64,000 nucleotides of DNA, taken from assembly GCF_009901565.1 (NCBI RefSeq), contig NZ_WXEW01000004.1, positions 372,001 to 436,000 of the forward strand, given 5' to 3'. The position numbers were made by a program, and so were the translations under genes. This document shows, one piece after another, positions 1-9,100 of this stretch. The notes beneath the pieces were generated by a model. It did no database searches. It saw nothing but the letters and a program-made list of their open reading frames with translations, and was not told the DNA's origin. The first letter of the stretch is position 1, and every line of letters starts with the position of its first letter. Source of the stretch: Herbidospora solisilvae. GTDB taxonomy: Bacteria > Actinomycetota > Actinomycetes > Streptosporangiales > Streptosporangiaceae.

Positions 1-144
1 CAGCAGCTCGCGAGCACGGAGTCGGGCCGGGCCTACTACATCATGGCGGGCGCGGCGCTCGCGGTGATCCCGGTCATGGTCGTGCTGCTGATCTTCCAGC
101 GGCGCATCATGCAGGGCATCGCGTTCTCGGGCCTGAAGAGCTAG
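1..144 (+). CDS. Carbohydrate ABC transporter permease, C-terminal end (partial)
   Basis: Only the last 47 codons are inside the window; the gene enters from the left edge and stops at TAG 142-144. The fragment has one hydrophobic segment (about residues 15-33) and ends in IMQGIAFSGLKS. That ending is characteristic of MalG-type inner-membrane permeases of sugar ABC importers, where the last helix is followed by a short basic tail. The next genes to the right on this strand include a DUF2264 protein, and a dehydrogenase pair lies on the other strand, so it may be the end of a sugar uptake and catabolism locus. The substrate cannot be told from this piece. Confidence 0.75.
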   Translation, partial: QQLASTESGRAYYIMAGAALAVIPVMVVLLIFQRRIMQGIAFSGLKS

Positions 145-162
145 AGGCTTCTCAGACGTGCG

Positions 163-207
163 GAGGGTGTCCGGCATCGGGTCGTGACCACCGAAACAGA
201 CACCCTC
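163..207. terminator. Possible terminator hairpin after the sugar permease
   Basis: A perfect 9-bp inverted repeat, GAGGGTGTC (163-171) and GACACCCTC (199-207), encloses a 27-nt loop that itself holds GGTCGTGACC. It begins 19 bp after the permease stop codon. No T-run follows, so it may be a factor-dependent or bidirectional terminator, or just a structured 3' end. Confidence 0.4.
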
Positions 208-253
208 TCAACGGAAGATCCGGCGGCATCGTGGACGGCCGCCCCGACCGCGA

Positions 254-844
254 CTACGGCGCGATCGCCGCCGGACGCGGGATCGAGTAGGTCGTGTGGG
301 GGGCGTCCAGCCACTCGCGGTCGAGCCTGCGGCCGGTGACCCGGCCGATCACGGTCAGCGCCGAGGTGAAGCTCTCGGCGGGCTCGGCGTCGTCGATGTC
401 GAAGCGCAGGCCGTCCATGAACGGGTCGAGGGCGGCCGGATCGGCGCCGTGGCGCTCGGCGGGAGAGAAGAGGTCGAAGGCGGTGACCACCTGGCCGCCG
501 GCGGCGTACTTGAGGAAGGACGTGCCGTCCTCGTTCCACGAGACGGCGAACGCCCGCCCTCCTCCCCGCGTGAGGGTGACCAGCGCGTCCTCTTCGGTGG
601 GACGCCAGTCGCCGATGAGCAGCGTCCAGTCGCCGATCGGGCCGGCCAACAGGGCGCCCTCGTCGTCTTCGTCGACCCAGCCCCAGCAGCCCTCGAAGCG
701 GTCGGGCACCCCCGAGGCAGGGTCGCCCTTCAGCAGCGCGACCGCCTCTTCGACCGGCGTGCCCTCGACCCAGACGGCGTAGAACCAGTGCATCGGGACG
801 TCACTTGGGTCATACGAGGCGAGTAGGCGGTAGAGGTCGTCCAT
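254..844 (-). CDS. Hypothetical protein, DUF6461-like
   Basis: A 196-residue acidic soluble protein with no signal peptide or membrane segment. It has Trp-rich patches (HWFYAVWVEG, FEGCWGWVDEDDEG, GDWTLLIGDW) and ends in a segment reading IGRVTGRRLDREWL. The neighbouring gene at 1245-1847 has the same ending layout (MGRITGRFIDRPWF), so the two are distant paralogs. The pattern resembles actinobacterial DUF6461 proteins of unknown function; that assignment is from memory of the family pattern. The ATG overlaps the TGA of the preceding 68-codon gene (TGATG), suggesting translational coupling. Confidence 0.6.
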   Translation of the reverse strand: MDDLYRLLASYDPSDVPMHWFYAVWVEGTPVEEAVALLKGDPASGVPDRFEGCWGWVDEDDEGALLAGPIGDWTLLIGDWRPTEEDALVTLTRGGGRAFAVSWNEDGTSFLKYAAGGQVVTAFDLFSPAERHGADPAALDPFMDGLRFDIDDAEPAESFTSALTVIGRVTGRRLDREWLDAPHTTYSIPRPAAIAP

Positions 845-1050
845 CAGCCGAGGTCGATTCGCTCGTGGAACCCGCCGACGCCGCGTCCGGCGTCGGTCAG
901 GCGGATCTCCCGGCTCCAGTGGGCGATCCGGCCGGTCTCAGCGGTGCGGCTCATCTCCCCGACGAGATGACCGGCGTGGACGTGCCCGAGGACCCGGCCG
1001 CGCTCCCGGGCCGGCCGGTCGACCTCGGCGAACAGCAGGGCGCCGGTCAT
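844..1050 (-). CDS. Small hypothetical protein of 68 residues
   Basis: Starts at ATG 1050, overlapping the TGA of the truncated upstream reading frame (ATGA), and ends at a TGA overlapping the next ATG (TGATG). The chain is hydrophilic and Arg/His rich (GHVHAGHLVGE, RIAHWSREI, GRGVGGFHERI). I do not recognise the family. It could be a short genuine gene or the surviving 3' part of a larger one, because the sequence just upstream is a decayed gene. Tight overlaps on both sides favour it being translated. Confidence 0.4.
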   Translation of the reverse strand: MTGALLFAEVDRPARERGRVLGHVHAGHLVGEMSRTAETGRIAHWSREIRLTDAGRGVGGFHERIDLG

Positions 1051-1175
1051 GCCGGGATCGAGGCATTGGTGGTCTTCACCGTCTCCGGCCGGAACCCGGG
1101 CAGCGCGTCGGGATGGCCGTCGAGCTCCCGGCCGGCTGGACCTGCTCCATAGGAGAAGATCAACTGATCGGACAA
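1047..1175 (-). pseudogene. Remnant of a gamma-glutamylcyclotransferase (AIG2)-like gene
   Basis: Behind a clear ribosome binding site (AAAGGAG), TTG at 1175 opens a 42-codon frame. It begins LSDQLIFSYG and continues GRELDGHPDALPGF before stopping at TGA 1049-1047. AIG2/GGCT-like proteins begin with an FSYGT substrate-loop motif, and a G-x-LDG-x-PDALPGF block follows some 15-20 residues later. Here the two blocks are nearly fused and the rest of the roughly 120-residue domain is missing. I read this as an internally deleted and truncated copy. Family recognition rests on these two short motifs. Confidence 0.5.
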
Positions 1176-1244
1176 TCCGGCTCCTTTGGAACACGACATC
1201 GGCGGCCCGGCCAAGATAACCGGAAATATCCCGACCCGGCTCGT

Positions 1245-1847
1245 TCACGCTTCCGGGGAGACGGGGTGGAGGGTCCGGGTCGTCGAGAACCAGGGCCGGT
1301 CGATGAAACGGCCGGTTATCCGTCCCATCATGACTAGGAAGCGGTCGAACGTCTCGGCGTCGCTCAAGTCCCCCACGAGTTCGAGCCCGCGCCCGTGGGC
1401 CGCGAACTCCTCGACCTCCACCTTGCCTCCTGGCTCAGACGGTGGGTACACATCTCCGATGTAGTCGCCGTCTCGCAGGTAGATCAGGTGGCCGGGGTGG
1501 ACGACCTCGTGGAAATAGGCCTCCAGGACACGCCGCCCACCCGAACTCAACGCCTCGACGATCTCCGGCGGCACCGATCCGCGGTTGACGGTGAGGACGA
1601 CCGACCAGCCCGGCGCGTGCTCCCCGACCCAGACGACCGGCGTCCTCGGGTTGACGCCAGACGACCGCATGGCCGTGGGGAAGTCGCACGGTGCACCGGA
1701 ATCAGGCTCAACACCCATGCGCCGGGCGATCTCGCCGACGTCTTCGGTGTCCACCCACAGGCAGTTGAACGACTCCAGATGGTGCTCCACCAGGAGAACC
1801 CACTGGCTTTCCTCCGGAAGAGCATTCTCTGCGATCTGCATCGTCAT
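1245..1847 (-). CDS. Hypothetical protein, distant paralog of the 254-844 product
   Basis: About 200 residues from ATG 1847 (MTMQIAENALPEES); an in-frame start at 1889 is possible but less likely because GAAAGA precedes the 1847 codon closely. Soluble and acidic, with an N-terminal block containing FNCLWVDTEDVGE and a middle block with WVGEHAPGWSVVL. The C-terminal MGRITGRFIDRPWF lines up with the paralog at 254-844. It probably belongs to the same DUF6461-like group. Function unknown. Having two related but diverged proteins within 1.6 kb alongside gene remnants is typical of fast-evolving accessory loci. Confidence 0.6.
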   Translation of the reverse strand: MTMQIAENALPEESQWVLLVEHHLESFNCLWVDTEDVGEIARRMGVEPDSGAPCDFPTAMRSSGVNPRTPVVWVGEHAPGWSVVLTVNRGSVPPEIVEALSSGGRRVLEAYFHEVVHPGHLIYLRDGDYIGDVYPPSEPGGKVEVEEFAAHGRGLELVGDLSDAETFDRFLVMMGRITGRFIDRPWFSTTRTLHPVSPEA

Positions 1848-2082
1848 TCTTTCACTCGTATTCGACGGAATGACGACGGTGCGGCACACCTCGTCCGGGA
1901 GAGCCGCTGCTCAGGACGGTCCGGCAGCTGATCGACTCATGAACAGCACGGCGGCCGGACCATTGAGGGCGTCGGTGTCCGAATGGTTCAGCGGATCCTG
2001 GCACCGACCTGCGCGATCTGGCAAAACCGCGCCACAGGACCAGATCCCTGATCGCTTACGAGAGCCATTCGGAACTACTCGT

Positions 2083-3033
2083 CTAGGCCTGACGCGACAG
2101 GACGCGCGGGTCGACCTCGTACCTGAGGGGGACACCGCGCCTCAGCCGTGCCACCTCCTCCAGCGCCGTCCGTCCCAGCCGCCCGACCTCCGACCCCAGC
2201 GCCCCCGCGACGTGCGGGGTGAGCACCACGTTGGGCAGGTCCCAGAGCGGCGAGTCGGGCGCGGGGGGCTCGGGGTCGGTGACGTCCAGGATCGCGGAGA
2301 TCCGGCCGGTGCGGAGCTCCGCGATGAGCGCGGCCTCGTCCACGAGGGAACCCCGGGCGGTGTTGATGAGGGTCGCGCCGTCCTTGAGCGCCCGCAGGCG
2401 CTCCGCGCCGATGAGCCGGTACGTCTCCGGCGTGGCCGGGGCGTGGATCGACACCACGTCGCTGCGGCCGATCACGACGTCGAGGTCGTGGGTGACCAGG
2501 TCGTCGGCGTAGGGGTCGGCGACCAGCACCTCCAGGTCGAACGGCCGGAGCAGCTCGATGACCCGCCGGCCGACTCGGGAGGCGCCGACGACGCCGACGG
2601 TCTTGCGGTAGTTGCCGAGGTCGTTGTCCTGCGTCAGCAGGCCCAGGTCGCTGCGGGCCGCGCGGTATTCGCGGGCCAGTCGCGGCACGGCCTTGTTGGC
2701 CAGCAGGATCATCGCGAGGGTGTACTCGGCGACCGGGATCGCGTTGGCGTCGGCGGCCGAGCTGACCACGATGCCGCGCGCGAACACCTCAGGCGTGACG
2801 TGCCCCTTGATGCTCCCGGCGGCGTGCACGACGGCCTTCAGGTTCGGCGCGGCCTCCAGCGCCCCGCCGTCGAGGACGGGGCAGCCCCAGCCGGTCACCA
2901 GGATCTCCGTGCGGGCCAGCCGGGCCCGCGCCGCCGCGCTGCGGAACTCGGTCAGCGGCGGCTCGGGCAGGTCGAACAGCCGGACCGTGAGCTCCGGGTA
3001 CATCGCGTAGTCGACGATCACCGCCGGGTCCAT
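2083..3033 (-). CDS. D-isomer-specific 2-hydroxyacid dehydrogenase
   Basis: 316 residues from ATG 3033. The NAD-binding domain has a Rossmann motif (TVGVVGASRVGRRV, near residue 150) with Ala in place of the usual second Gly. The catalytic trio of the family is visible: Arg in NTARGSLVDE, the Glu/Asp region in LDVTDPEPP, and His in LTPHVAG. Members reduce 2-keto acids or oxidise D-2-hydroxy acids with NAD(P)H. The start lies 16 bp inside the end of the aldehyde dehydrogenase gene, so the two are co-translated. The pair probably works on a sugar-derived aldehyde and acid; the exact substrate is unknown. Confidence 0.85.
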   Translation of the reverse strand: MDPAVIVDYAMYPELTVRLFDLPEPPLTEFRSAAARARLARTEILVTGWGCPVLDGGALEAAPNLKAVVHAAGSIKGHVTPEVFARGIVVSSAADANAIPVAEYTLAMILLANKAVPRLAREYRAARSDLGLLTQDNDLGNYRKTVGVVGASRVGRRVIELLRPFDLEVLVADPYADDLVTHDLDVVIGRSDVVSIHAPATPETYRLIGAERLRALKDGATLINTARGSLVDEAALIAELRTGRISAILDVTDPEPPAPDSPLWDLPNVVLTPHVAGALGSEVGRLGRTALEEVARLRRGVPLRYEVDPRVLSRQA

Positions 3034-4403
3034 TCGGGCAGGTCGAGCGGCCCGCGCTGCACCCCGATCCACTGGCGGCGGGTGAACCCGGGCATCTGGT
3101 TCTCGGCGCCGTGCCGGGCGTGCGCGTCGTTGACGTGCACCTCCCCCGCGTTGAGCCGTTCGGCAACGGCCATGCCGCGCATCAGATCGCGGCTGAAGAC
3201 GGAGTTCATCAGCATCGGATAGCCGTTGACCAGCCCGATCGCCTCCTCCTCTGTCGCCGCGACGGTGACCGGCAGCACCGGCCCGAAGATCTCCTCGGCG
3301 AACGCCGGCATGTCCGGGGTGACGCCGGTGAGCACGGTCGGCCGGTAGAACAGCCCGTCGTAGGTCGCGCCCGTGGCGACGACCGCCCCCTTCTCGACGG
3401 ACGGCAGCACGATGCGCTCGTGCACGCGGTCGCGCTGCGCCTCGCTGATCAGCGGCCCGAGGTCGACGCCGTCGAAGGGGTTCCCGACGGTCAGCGCGGC
3501 GGCCTTGCGGGTGAGCGCGGCCACGTAGGCGTCGGCGACCGGTTCGAGCACGATGTGGCGGCTGGCGCTGATGCACGTCTGCCCCTGGAACTCCAGCGAC
3601 GCGATCAGCGCGCACGACGCGGCCAGTTCGACGTCGGCGTCCTCGAGCACCACGAAGGCGTTGCTCCCGCCGAGTTCCAGCCGCACCGGCCGCAGGTCCC
3701 GGGCGGCCGACAGCGCGATGGCCGTGCCGACCTCGCGTGACCCGGTGAAGTCGAGCAGGTCGAGCCCCCGGTGCTCGGCCAGCGCGTGCCCCGCCTCCGG
3801 CCCGTCGCCCTCGACGACGTTGAAGACGCCCGGCGGCAGCCCGGCCGCGTCGGCCGCCTCGGCCAGCACCCGCCCGCCGATGATCGGCGTCAGCTCGGCC
3901 GGCTTGAGCACGATCGTGTTCCCGAACGCCAGCCCCGGCGCGACCGCCCGCATGGCCAGATTGACCGGATAGTTCCAGGGCGTGATGATCCCGAGCACCC
4001 CGAGCGGCACCGCCCGCGACAACGACAGTTTCCCCGCCTTGTACGGCTGGAGGACGTCCCCCGCCGTCCCGCACGCCTCCACCGCGGAGATGGCGAGCTG
4101 CTTCAGCCCGGCCGACACCTCGTCGACGGCCTTGGCCCGCACTCCCCCGGTCTCCCGCATGGACAACTCGACCAGCTCGTCGTAGCGCGACCGCAGGTGG
4201 TCGGCGAACGCCGTCAGGTAGGCGGCCCGCTCGGGCGCCCCGAGGGCGGCCCATCCCGGCTGGGCCCGGCGGGCGGCCGCGACGGCCCGGTCGACGTCGG
4301 CGGCGGTGCCGAGGGCGTATCGGCCGATCTCGGCTCCGGTGGCCTTCTCGTGCACGGGAGCGGTCTCAACGGCCGGGACGAAAGCCCCATCGATGTAGTG
4401 CAT
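3018..4403 (-). CDS. Aldehyde dehydrogenase family protein
   Basis: 461 residues, the usual length of the NAD(P)-dependent aldehyde dehydrogenase superfamily. Visible landmarks are TPWNYPVNLAMR (substrate tunnel and NAD site), FTGSREVG (Rossmann-type NAD loop), LELGGSNAFVVLEDAD with the general-base Glu, and GQTCISASR with the catalytic Cys. It oxidises an aldehyde to a carboxylate in the cytoplasm. There is no Shine-Dalgarno sequence. TAGAAT (4411-4416 on the complement) sits 7 nt before the ATG, so the mRNA is probably leaderless. It is divergent from a DUF2264 gene and followed by an overlapping hydroxyacid dehydrogenase. Confidence 0.9.
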   Translation of the reverse strand: MHYIDGAFVPAVETAPVHEKATGAEIGRYALGTAADVDRAVAAARRAQPGWAALGAPERAAYLTAFADHLRSRYDELVELSMRETGGVRAKAVDEVSAGLKQLAISAVEACGTAGDVLQPYKAGKLSLSRAVPLGVLGIITPWNYPVNLAMRAVAPGLAFGNTIVLKPAELTPIIGGRVLAEAADAAGLPPGVFNVVEGDGPEAGHALAEHRGLDLLDFTGSREVGTAIALSAARDLRPVRLELGGSNAFVVLEDADVELAASCALIASLEFQGQTCISASRHIVLEPVADAYVAALTRKAAALTVGNPFDGVDLGPLISEAQRDRVHERIVLPSVEKGAVVATGATYDGLFYRPTVLTGVTPDMPAFAEEIFGPVLPVTVAATEEEAIGLVNGYPMLMNSVFSRDLMRGMAVAERLNAGEVHVNDAHARHGAENQMPGFTRRQWIGVQRGPLDLPEWTRR

Positions 4404-4410
4404 AGGCTAT

Positions 4411-4430
4411 ATTCTATACTTAAGCGTATA
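4411..4430. promoter_or_regulatory. Divergent promoter with GntR-like palindrome
   Basis: The 55-bp gap 4404-4458 is the most AT-rich stretch of the region. It holds TATAC (4415-4419), a 6-bp centre and GTATA (4426-4430), a perfect 5-bp inverted repeat overlapping the presumed -10 box TAGAAT of the aldehyde dehydrogenase gene. TATAC/GTATA half sites are common for FadR/GntR-type repressors. A bound repressor would block both the minus-strand operon and the DUF2264 gene. No such regulator gene lies next to it in this window. Confidence 0.5.
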
Positions 4431-4458
4431 TATAAAAATAAGTATTGACAGGAGCGAG

Positions 4459-6138
4459 ATGGCAGCGGATCGTGCGTCGATGGCCCAGCTCGTCCGGGAT
4501 CTCGTCACCCCGCTCCACCCGTTCTTCAGCCCCGGCCGCGCCCGCCTGAGACTCGGCGTCAACACCGCCCACTACGACGACGCCGCCGCCGAACTGGAGG
4601 CCTTCGCCCGCCCCCTGTGGGGCCTGGCACCCTTAGGTGAGGACCTGGACCCGTGGCGCGAGGGCCTGGCGAACGGCACCGACCCCGGCCACCCCGAATA
4701 CTGGGGCGACATCGCCGACGTCGACCAGCGCCTGGTGGAGACGGCCGCGCTCGGCTTCGCCCTCGCGCTGGCGCCCGACCTGTTGTGGGACGGCCTGAGC
4801 GGAGCCCAGCGCGACCGCGTGGCGACGTGGCTCTCCCAGGCCCTGGCCCGCTCGGGCGTGGACAACAACTGGCAGTTCTTCCCCGTCCTGGTCAGCCTGG
4901 GCCTGCGCCGCGTCGGCGTACCCTTCGACGAGCCGTCGGTCGAGGCCCGGCTCGACCGCCTGGAGTCGTTCGCCCTGGGCCGCGGCTGGTACTCCGACGG
5001 TCCGACCGCCCAGCGGGACTACTACGTGCCGTTCGCGATGCACTACTACGGCCTGATCTACGCCGGTCTGAGCAAGAACGCCCGAGCCGAGCGCTTCCGC
5101 GCCCGTGCGGGCGAGTTCGCCCTCGACTTCCGCCACTGGTTCGCCGCCGACGGCGCGGCCGTCCCCTTCGGCCGGTCGATGACCTACCGGCACGCCCAGG
5201 CCGCGTTCTGGGGAGCACTGGCGTTCGCTGAGGTCGACGCCCTGCCGTGGGGCGAGACCAAGGGCTACCTACTCCGCCACCTGCGCTGGTGGGACGGCCG
5301 CGACGTGGCCACCCGCGACGGCGTCCTGACCATCGGCTACGCCTACCCGCAGCCGCTGCTCGCCGAGCAGTACAACGCCCCCGGGTCGCCCTACTGGGCC
5401 ATGAAGGCGTTCCTCCCGCTGGCCCTGCCGGACCACCACCCGTTCTGGACCACTCCCGAAACCCCCGCGCCGATGCCCGACGGCGTCGTCCACCAGCCCG
5501 AGGCCGGCACCGCCGTGATCCGGTCGCACGAAGGCCGCCACGTGGTCGTGCTGAGCGCCGCGCAGCACAACACGTGGGCCCGAGGCGGCGCGGCGAAATA
5601 CGCCAAGTTCGCCTACTCGACGGTCTTCGGCTTCAGCGTCCCCGCCGGAAGCCACGGCCTGGACCAGGGCGCCTTCGACAACACCCTGGCTCTGAGCGAC
5701 GACGGCGTGCACTGGCGCTGCTGCGAGGTCCCGGAGTCCGCCGGCGACCTCCACCTGCGCTGGTCCCCGTGGGACGACGTCGAGATCGAGACGTGGCTGA
5801 TCCCGGGCGCCGCCGACCACCTGCGCGTCCACCGCGTCGCGTCGGCCCGCCGCCTGTTCACCGCGGAGGCCGCCTTCGCCGTGAACCGCGACACCGAGAC
5901 GGCCCGCGACAGCGGCGCGGGCTACGCCTGGGCGACCTCAGACCAGGGCCTGTCCCGCATCGAGGACGTGACGGAATCCGCATGGCCGACGGGGGTCCGG
6001 CGGGAGGGGGAGGTCGTGCAGCCGCACCCCGGGACGAACGTCCTGGTGCCGCGCACGATCCTCCCCACCCTGCGGGGTGAGCACGACCCGGGCGAGTTCT
6101 GGCTGACCGGCAGGGTCACCGGCTCGCCCGGTCGATGA
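4459..6138 (+). CDS. DUF2264 domain-containing protein
   Basis: 559 residues from ATG 4459 with GGAG at 4451-4454. DUF2264 covers most of the chain. The N-terminal half looks like an alpha/alpha barrel (repeated aromatic helices, NNWQFFPVLVSLGL, RDYYVPFAMHYYGLIYAGL) and the C-terminal half is beta-rich. Such folds occur in polysaccharide lyases and glycoside hydrolases. DUF2264 genes usually lie in plant cell wall or glycan catabolic loci, but no activity is firmly assigned as far as I know. No signal peptide is seen, so it is probably cytoplasmic, acting on imported oligosaccharides. Its end overlaps the convergent ATPase gene by 23 bp. Confidence 0.8.
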   Translation: MAADRASMAQLVRDLVTPLHPFFSPGRARLRLGVNTAHYDDAAAELEAFARPLWGLAPLGEDLDPWREGLANGTDPGHPEYWGDIADVDQRLVETAALGFALALAPDLLWDGLSGAQRDRVATWLSQALARSGVDNNWQFFPVLVSLGLRRVGVPFDEPSVEARLDRLESFALGRGWYSDGPTAQRDYYVPFAMHYYGLIYAGLSKNARAERFRARAGEFALDFRHWFAADGAAVPFGRSMTYRHAQAAFWGALAFAEVDALPWGETKGYLLRHLRWWDGRDVATRDGVLTIGYAYPQPLLAEQYNAPGSPYWAMKAFLPLALPDHHPFWTTPETPAPMPDGVVHQPEAGTAVIRSHEGRHVVVLSAAQHNTWARGGAAKYAKFAYSTVFGFSVPAGSHGLDQGAFDNTLALSDDGVHWRCCEVPESAGDLHLRWSPWDDVEIETWLIPGAADHLRVHRVASARRLFTAEAAFAVNRDTETARDSGAGYAWATSDQGLSRIEDVTESAWPTGVRREGEVVQPHPGTNVLVPRTILPTLRGEHDPGEFWLTGRVTGSPGR

Positions 6139-9100
6139 CCTCCTCGCTGGTGAGCGGCGCCCGTGGGTGGTGGCTCAGGCACAGAGGTGTCCGCACCTTC
6201 GCGAATCCCGCCCCCTCGGGAGCGACGTAGAACTGGCCGCTGCGCAGCGACCCGATGTCGTCGGCCCTGCCGCCCTTGACCCGGGCCATCTCCTTGGCCG
6301 CCTCGATCTGCACCTGCGCGTTGAGCAGCCCGTAGAACTGGGTGGCCGCGTTGCCGGGGATCCGGTTGTGCAGCCCCTTGGGCGCCTGCGTCGCGAACAC
6401 CAGCCCCAGCCCGTACTTCCGGGCCTGGGAGGCGAGCGCGAGCGTGCTCTGCGTGCACACGGTGGAGGCCCCGGAAGGCGCGAAGTTCTGCGCCTCGTCC
6501 ATGACGAACAACCCGCCCAGCGGCCGGTCACCCGCCGGGTTCTTCTTGATCCAGGCGAACAGCGCCATCTGCAGCTGGTTCACGAACGACTGGCGCTCGG
6601 AGTCGCTCTGCAGCCCCACGAACGAGATCACCGAGACCCGCGCCCGCTTGCCGGCGGCCGGGGTGAGCAACCGGCCGGGGTCGAGCGGCTGCCCCTCGCC
6701 ACCGAACAACGGATCGTTGACCATCGCCGCCCGGAGCACCTGCGCCAGCCCATCGGCGATCTTGACCGCGCCGCTGATCCGGCTGATGTCCTCCGGAAAG
6801 TCGGCCAGCAGCCCGATCAGCCCGTTGAGCCCCCCGCTCCCGTATCTCCCGAAGTGGACGACGGCCTCCTTGAGCACCGCCCGCGCCACTTCGGCCTTGC
6901 TCGTGTTGCCCTCCGCCTTGGCCCTGGGAACCAGCGCCGCCACGGCGGCGTCGACGGCCTCGTTGAACTCGTCGACGTCGTCCCGGACACCGGCGAAGTC
7001 CGGCAGCGCCCGGAACGCCAGCGGCCGCCCCTTCTCCCGGCGCGGGGTCCAGATGACGACGTCGGTGTCGGCGATGTAGCGTGCCGCCCGTGCGGCGTCG
7101 CCGGGCCCCCAGGCGGAAGGCTCCTCGGGCCAGGCGTCACCGAGCCGGGCGAGGTCGTTGTTGGTGTCGAGCACGATCGAGGAGACACCCTGCAACGCGC
7201 ACTCTTCGACGATCCGCCTGATCAGGACGGTCTTGCCCGAGCCGGAACCGGCGAAGATCGCGGTGTGCTTCCGCAACGCCTCCAGCTCGACGGAGACGGG
7301 CAGCCCACGCTCATAGGATCGGCCGACGACCAGGGTGGGCGCCTTGGCGGGCAGGTCCACCGGGCCTGCCAGAGTCACGGGCGAGTGCCCCGAAGTGCCC
7401 GCCTCGCGGGTCGGCAGTGCGGGCGGCTCCTCAAGGATGTCGCCCTCAGGTGCTTTTGGGACGTGGTGCACCTGCGGAGCGGCCTGCGGCTCGTCGGACC
7501 AGCCCTCGAGGACGTCCCTGAGCAGCTTGATCGCGCTGGCCGGCCGCTTGAGGACCAGCCACTTGTTGAGGCTGGGCGGGTTCTGCGCCATCAGGTCCCG
7601 GAGAGCGCTGAGGGTCCTCAGGTCGTCCTCGTCGACGGTGACGACCCGGCCGCCCCGGGCCCGGAAGTCGGCCAGGGCCTGCTGGGTCTTCGGCCCGGCG
7701 GCCCACGGAACGTTCCTGAGGACGATGAGCCTGCGCTTGGGCGTCTCGGCTTCGAGGCCCGCCGCGATGGCCGCCCGCTTCAGCCGGGTCAGCGCCGCGT
7801 TCGGATGTTTGGCGCTGATGCCGCGGATCGCCCAGTGGATCTCGTCCTCCCTGGCCTCGTCCAGGATCTGGCGGAGGCGCGCGTGCAGGGAGGTCTTCTG
7901 GCCGAAGGTCGGGTCGACCTTGTAGGTCGTCGTGTCGTCGCCCTTCTCGATGGCCCAGGCCTGCAGCCCGGCGGCGAGCAGGCCGGGCAGGACGGCGTCC
8001 TCCTGCGTCGCGTCGAGGGCTCCGGTGACGTGGGCGGCGTCTTCCAGCAGGGCGAACTTGGTCTCGATGCCGTGGACTTCGCTGAGCGTCGTCTGTATCG
8101 CGGCGACCGGTTCGACGTGGTGCGTCTCGACCCGGTCGAACCGGAAGAGCTCTTTCACCTCGCCCCGCGCGACGCAGGCCCCGATGTGGTCGGTGAGAGC
8201 GCGGAGGATGTTCCGCGGCGTGTAGAACGGCGCTTCGGCGAACGCCTCCGGCCGGACCGGCCACGTCGGGTAGGGCGGCTCGAACCCGATGCTCTTGAAG
8301 TGCTCCGCGAGCCGCCGGATCACCAGCTCACGGCCCACCTCGGGCGACGGGACGCGCTTCAGGACGGTGGTCTGCTCGAACCGGTCCTTGAAGCTGGCGA
8401 CCGACAGTTGCCTGAGCAGGATCCACGTGTCCGGGAGGCACGAGACGACCGAGAGGGTCCTGCTGGTAACCTCGCGCAGCGAGGTCAGCCCGTGGGCGAT
8501 CTGCAGAGCCGTGGCCCGCGTGCGAGGGTCGACCTCCCCGTTCCCGAACAGCGCCATCGAGTTGATGAGCGGGTCGAGTTGGTCGAAGGCCATGACGCTG
8601 GGCCCCGTCATCGCCAGCAGCCGGGAGGTGTCCCGGACCAGCTCCTGGGGAGTCCGGATGACCGGCCGGAATCCCCATTCCCGGCGGCTTCCGTCGAAGT
8701 CCTCCATCCCGTACATGTAGCCGTCGCCCAGGCTGGCCAGGTTGTAGTCGTTGGCGGCCAGCAGGACCAGCGCGCGGGCGGTGTCCTGCGCCTCCATGAA
8801 CACCCGGGAGTCCCGCTTGTGCAGCCCCTGCAGGAACTCCTTCAAGTGTTCCTTCTCCAGAGGCTGGTTGCCGATGACGGCCTGCTGGGTCCGGCGGGGC
8901 AGTGACATCGGTTCGGTCAGGTTGCGGAGGAAGCGCTTGAGCTGGCTCTCCTCGTCGACCCCGATCCTGGCGAGACCGTCCTGGATGGACACCAGGGCGC
9001 TCTCCCAGAAGTTGCGCGCGTCGAGCACGCTCATCAGGAAGAAGTAGCCGTCGCGCCGGATGACCTGCTCGCGCAGCCAGCTCATCAGGTGCGTCTTGCC

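Noticed and set aside
1585-3222. Plus-strand 545-codon open frame across the dehydrogenase region
   Set aside because: It is antisense to the clear 2-hydroxyacid dehydrogenase and hypothetical genes, is low-complexity in high-GC third-position bias, and has no ribosome binding site or family match.
6167-8905. Plus-strand 912-codon open frame across the ATPase gene
   Set aside because: Antisense to the dual ATPase whose Walker motifs are intact; no start context or motifs.
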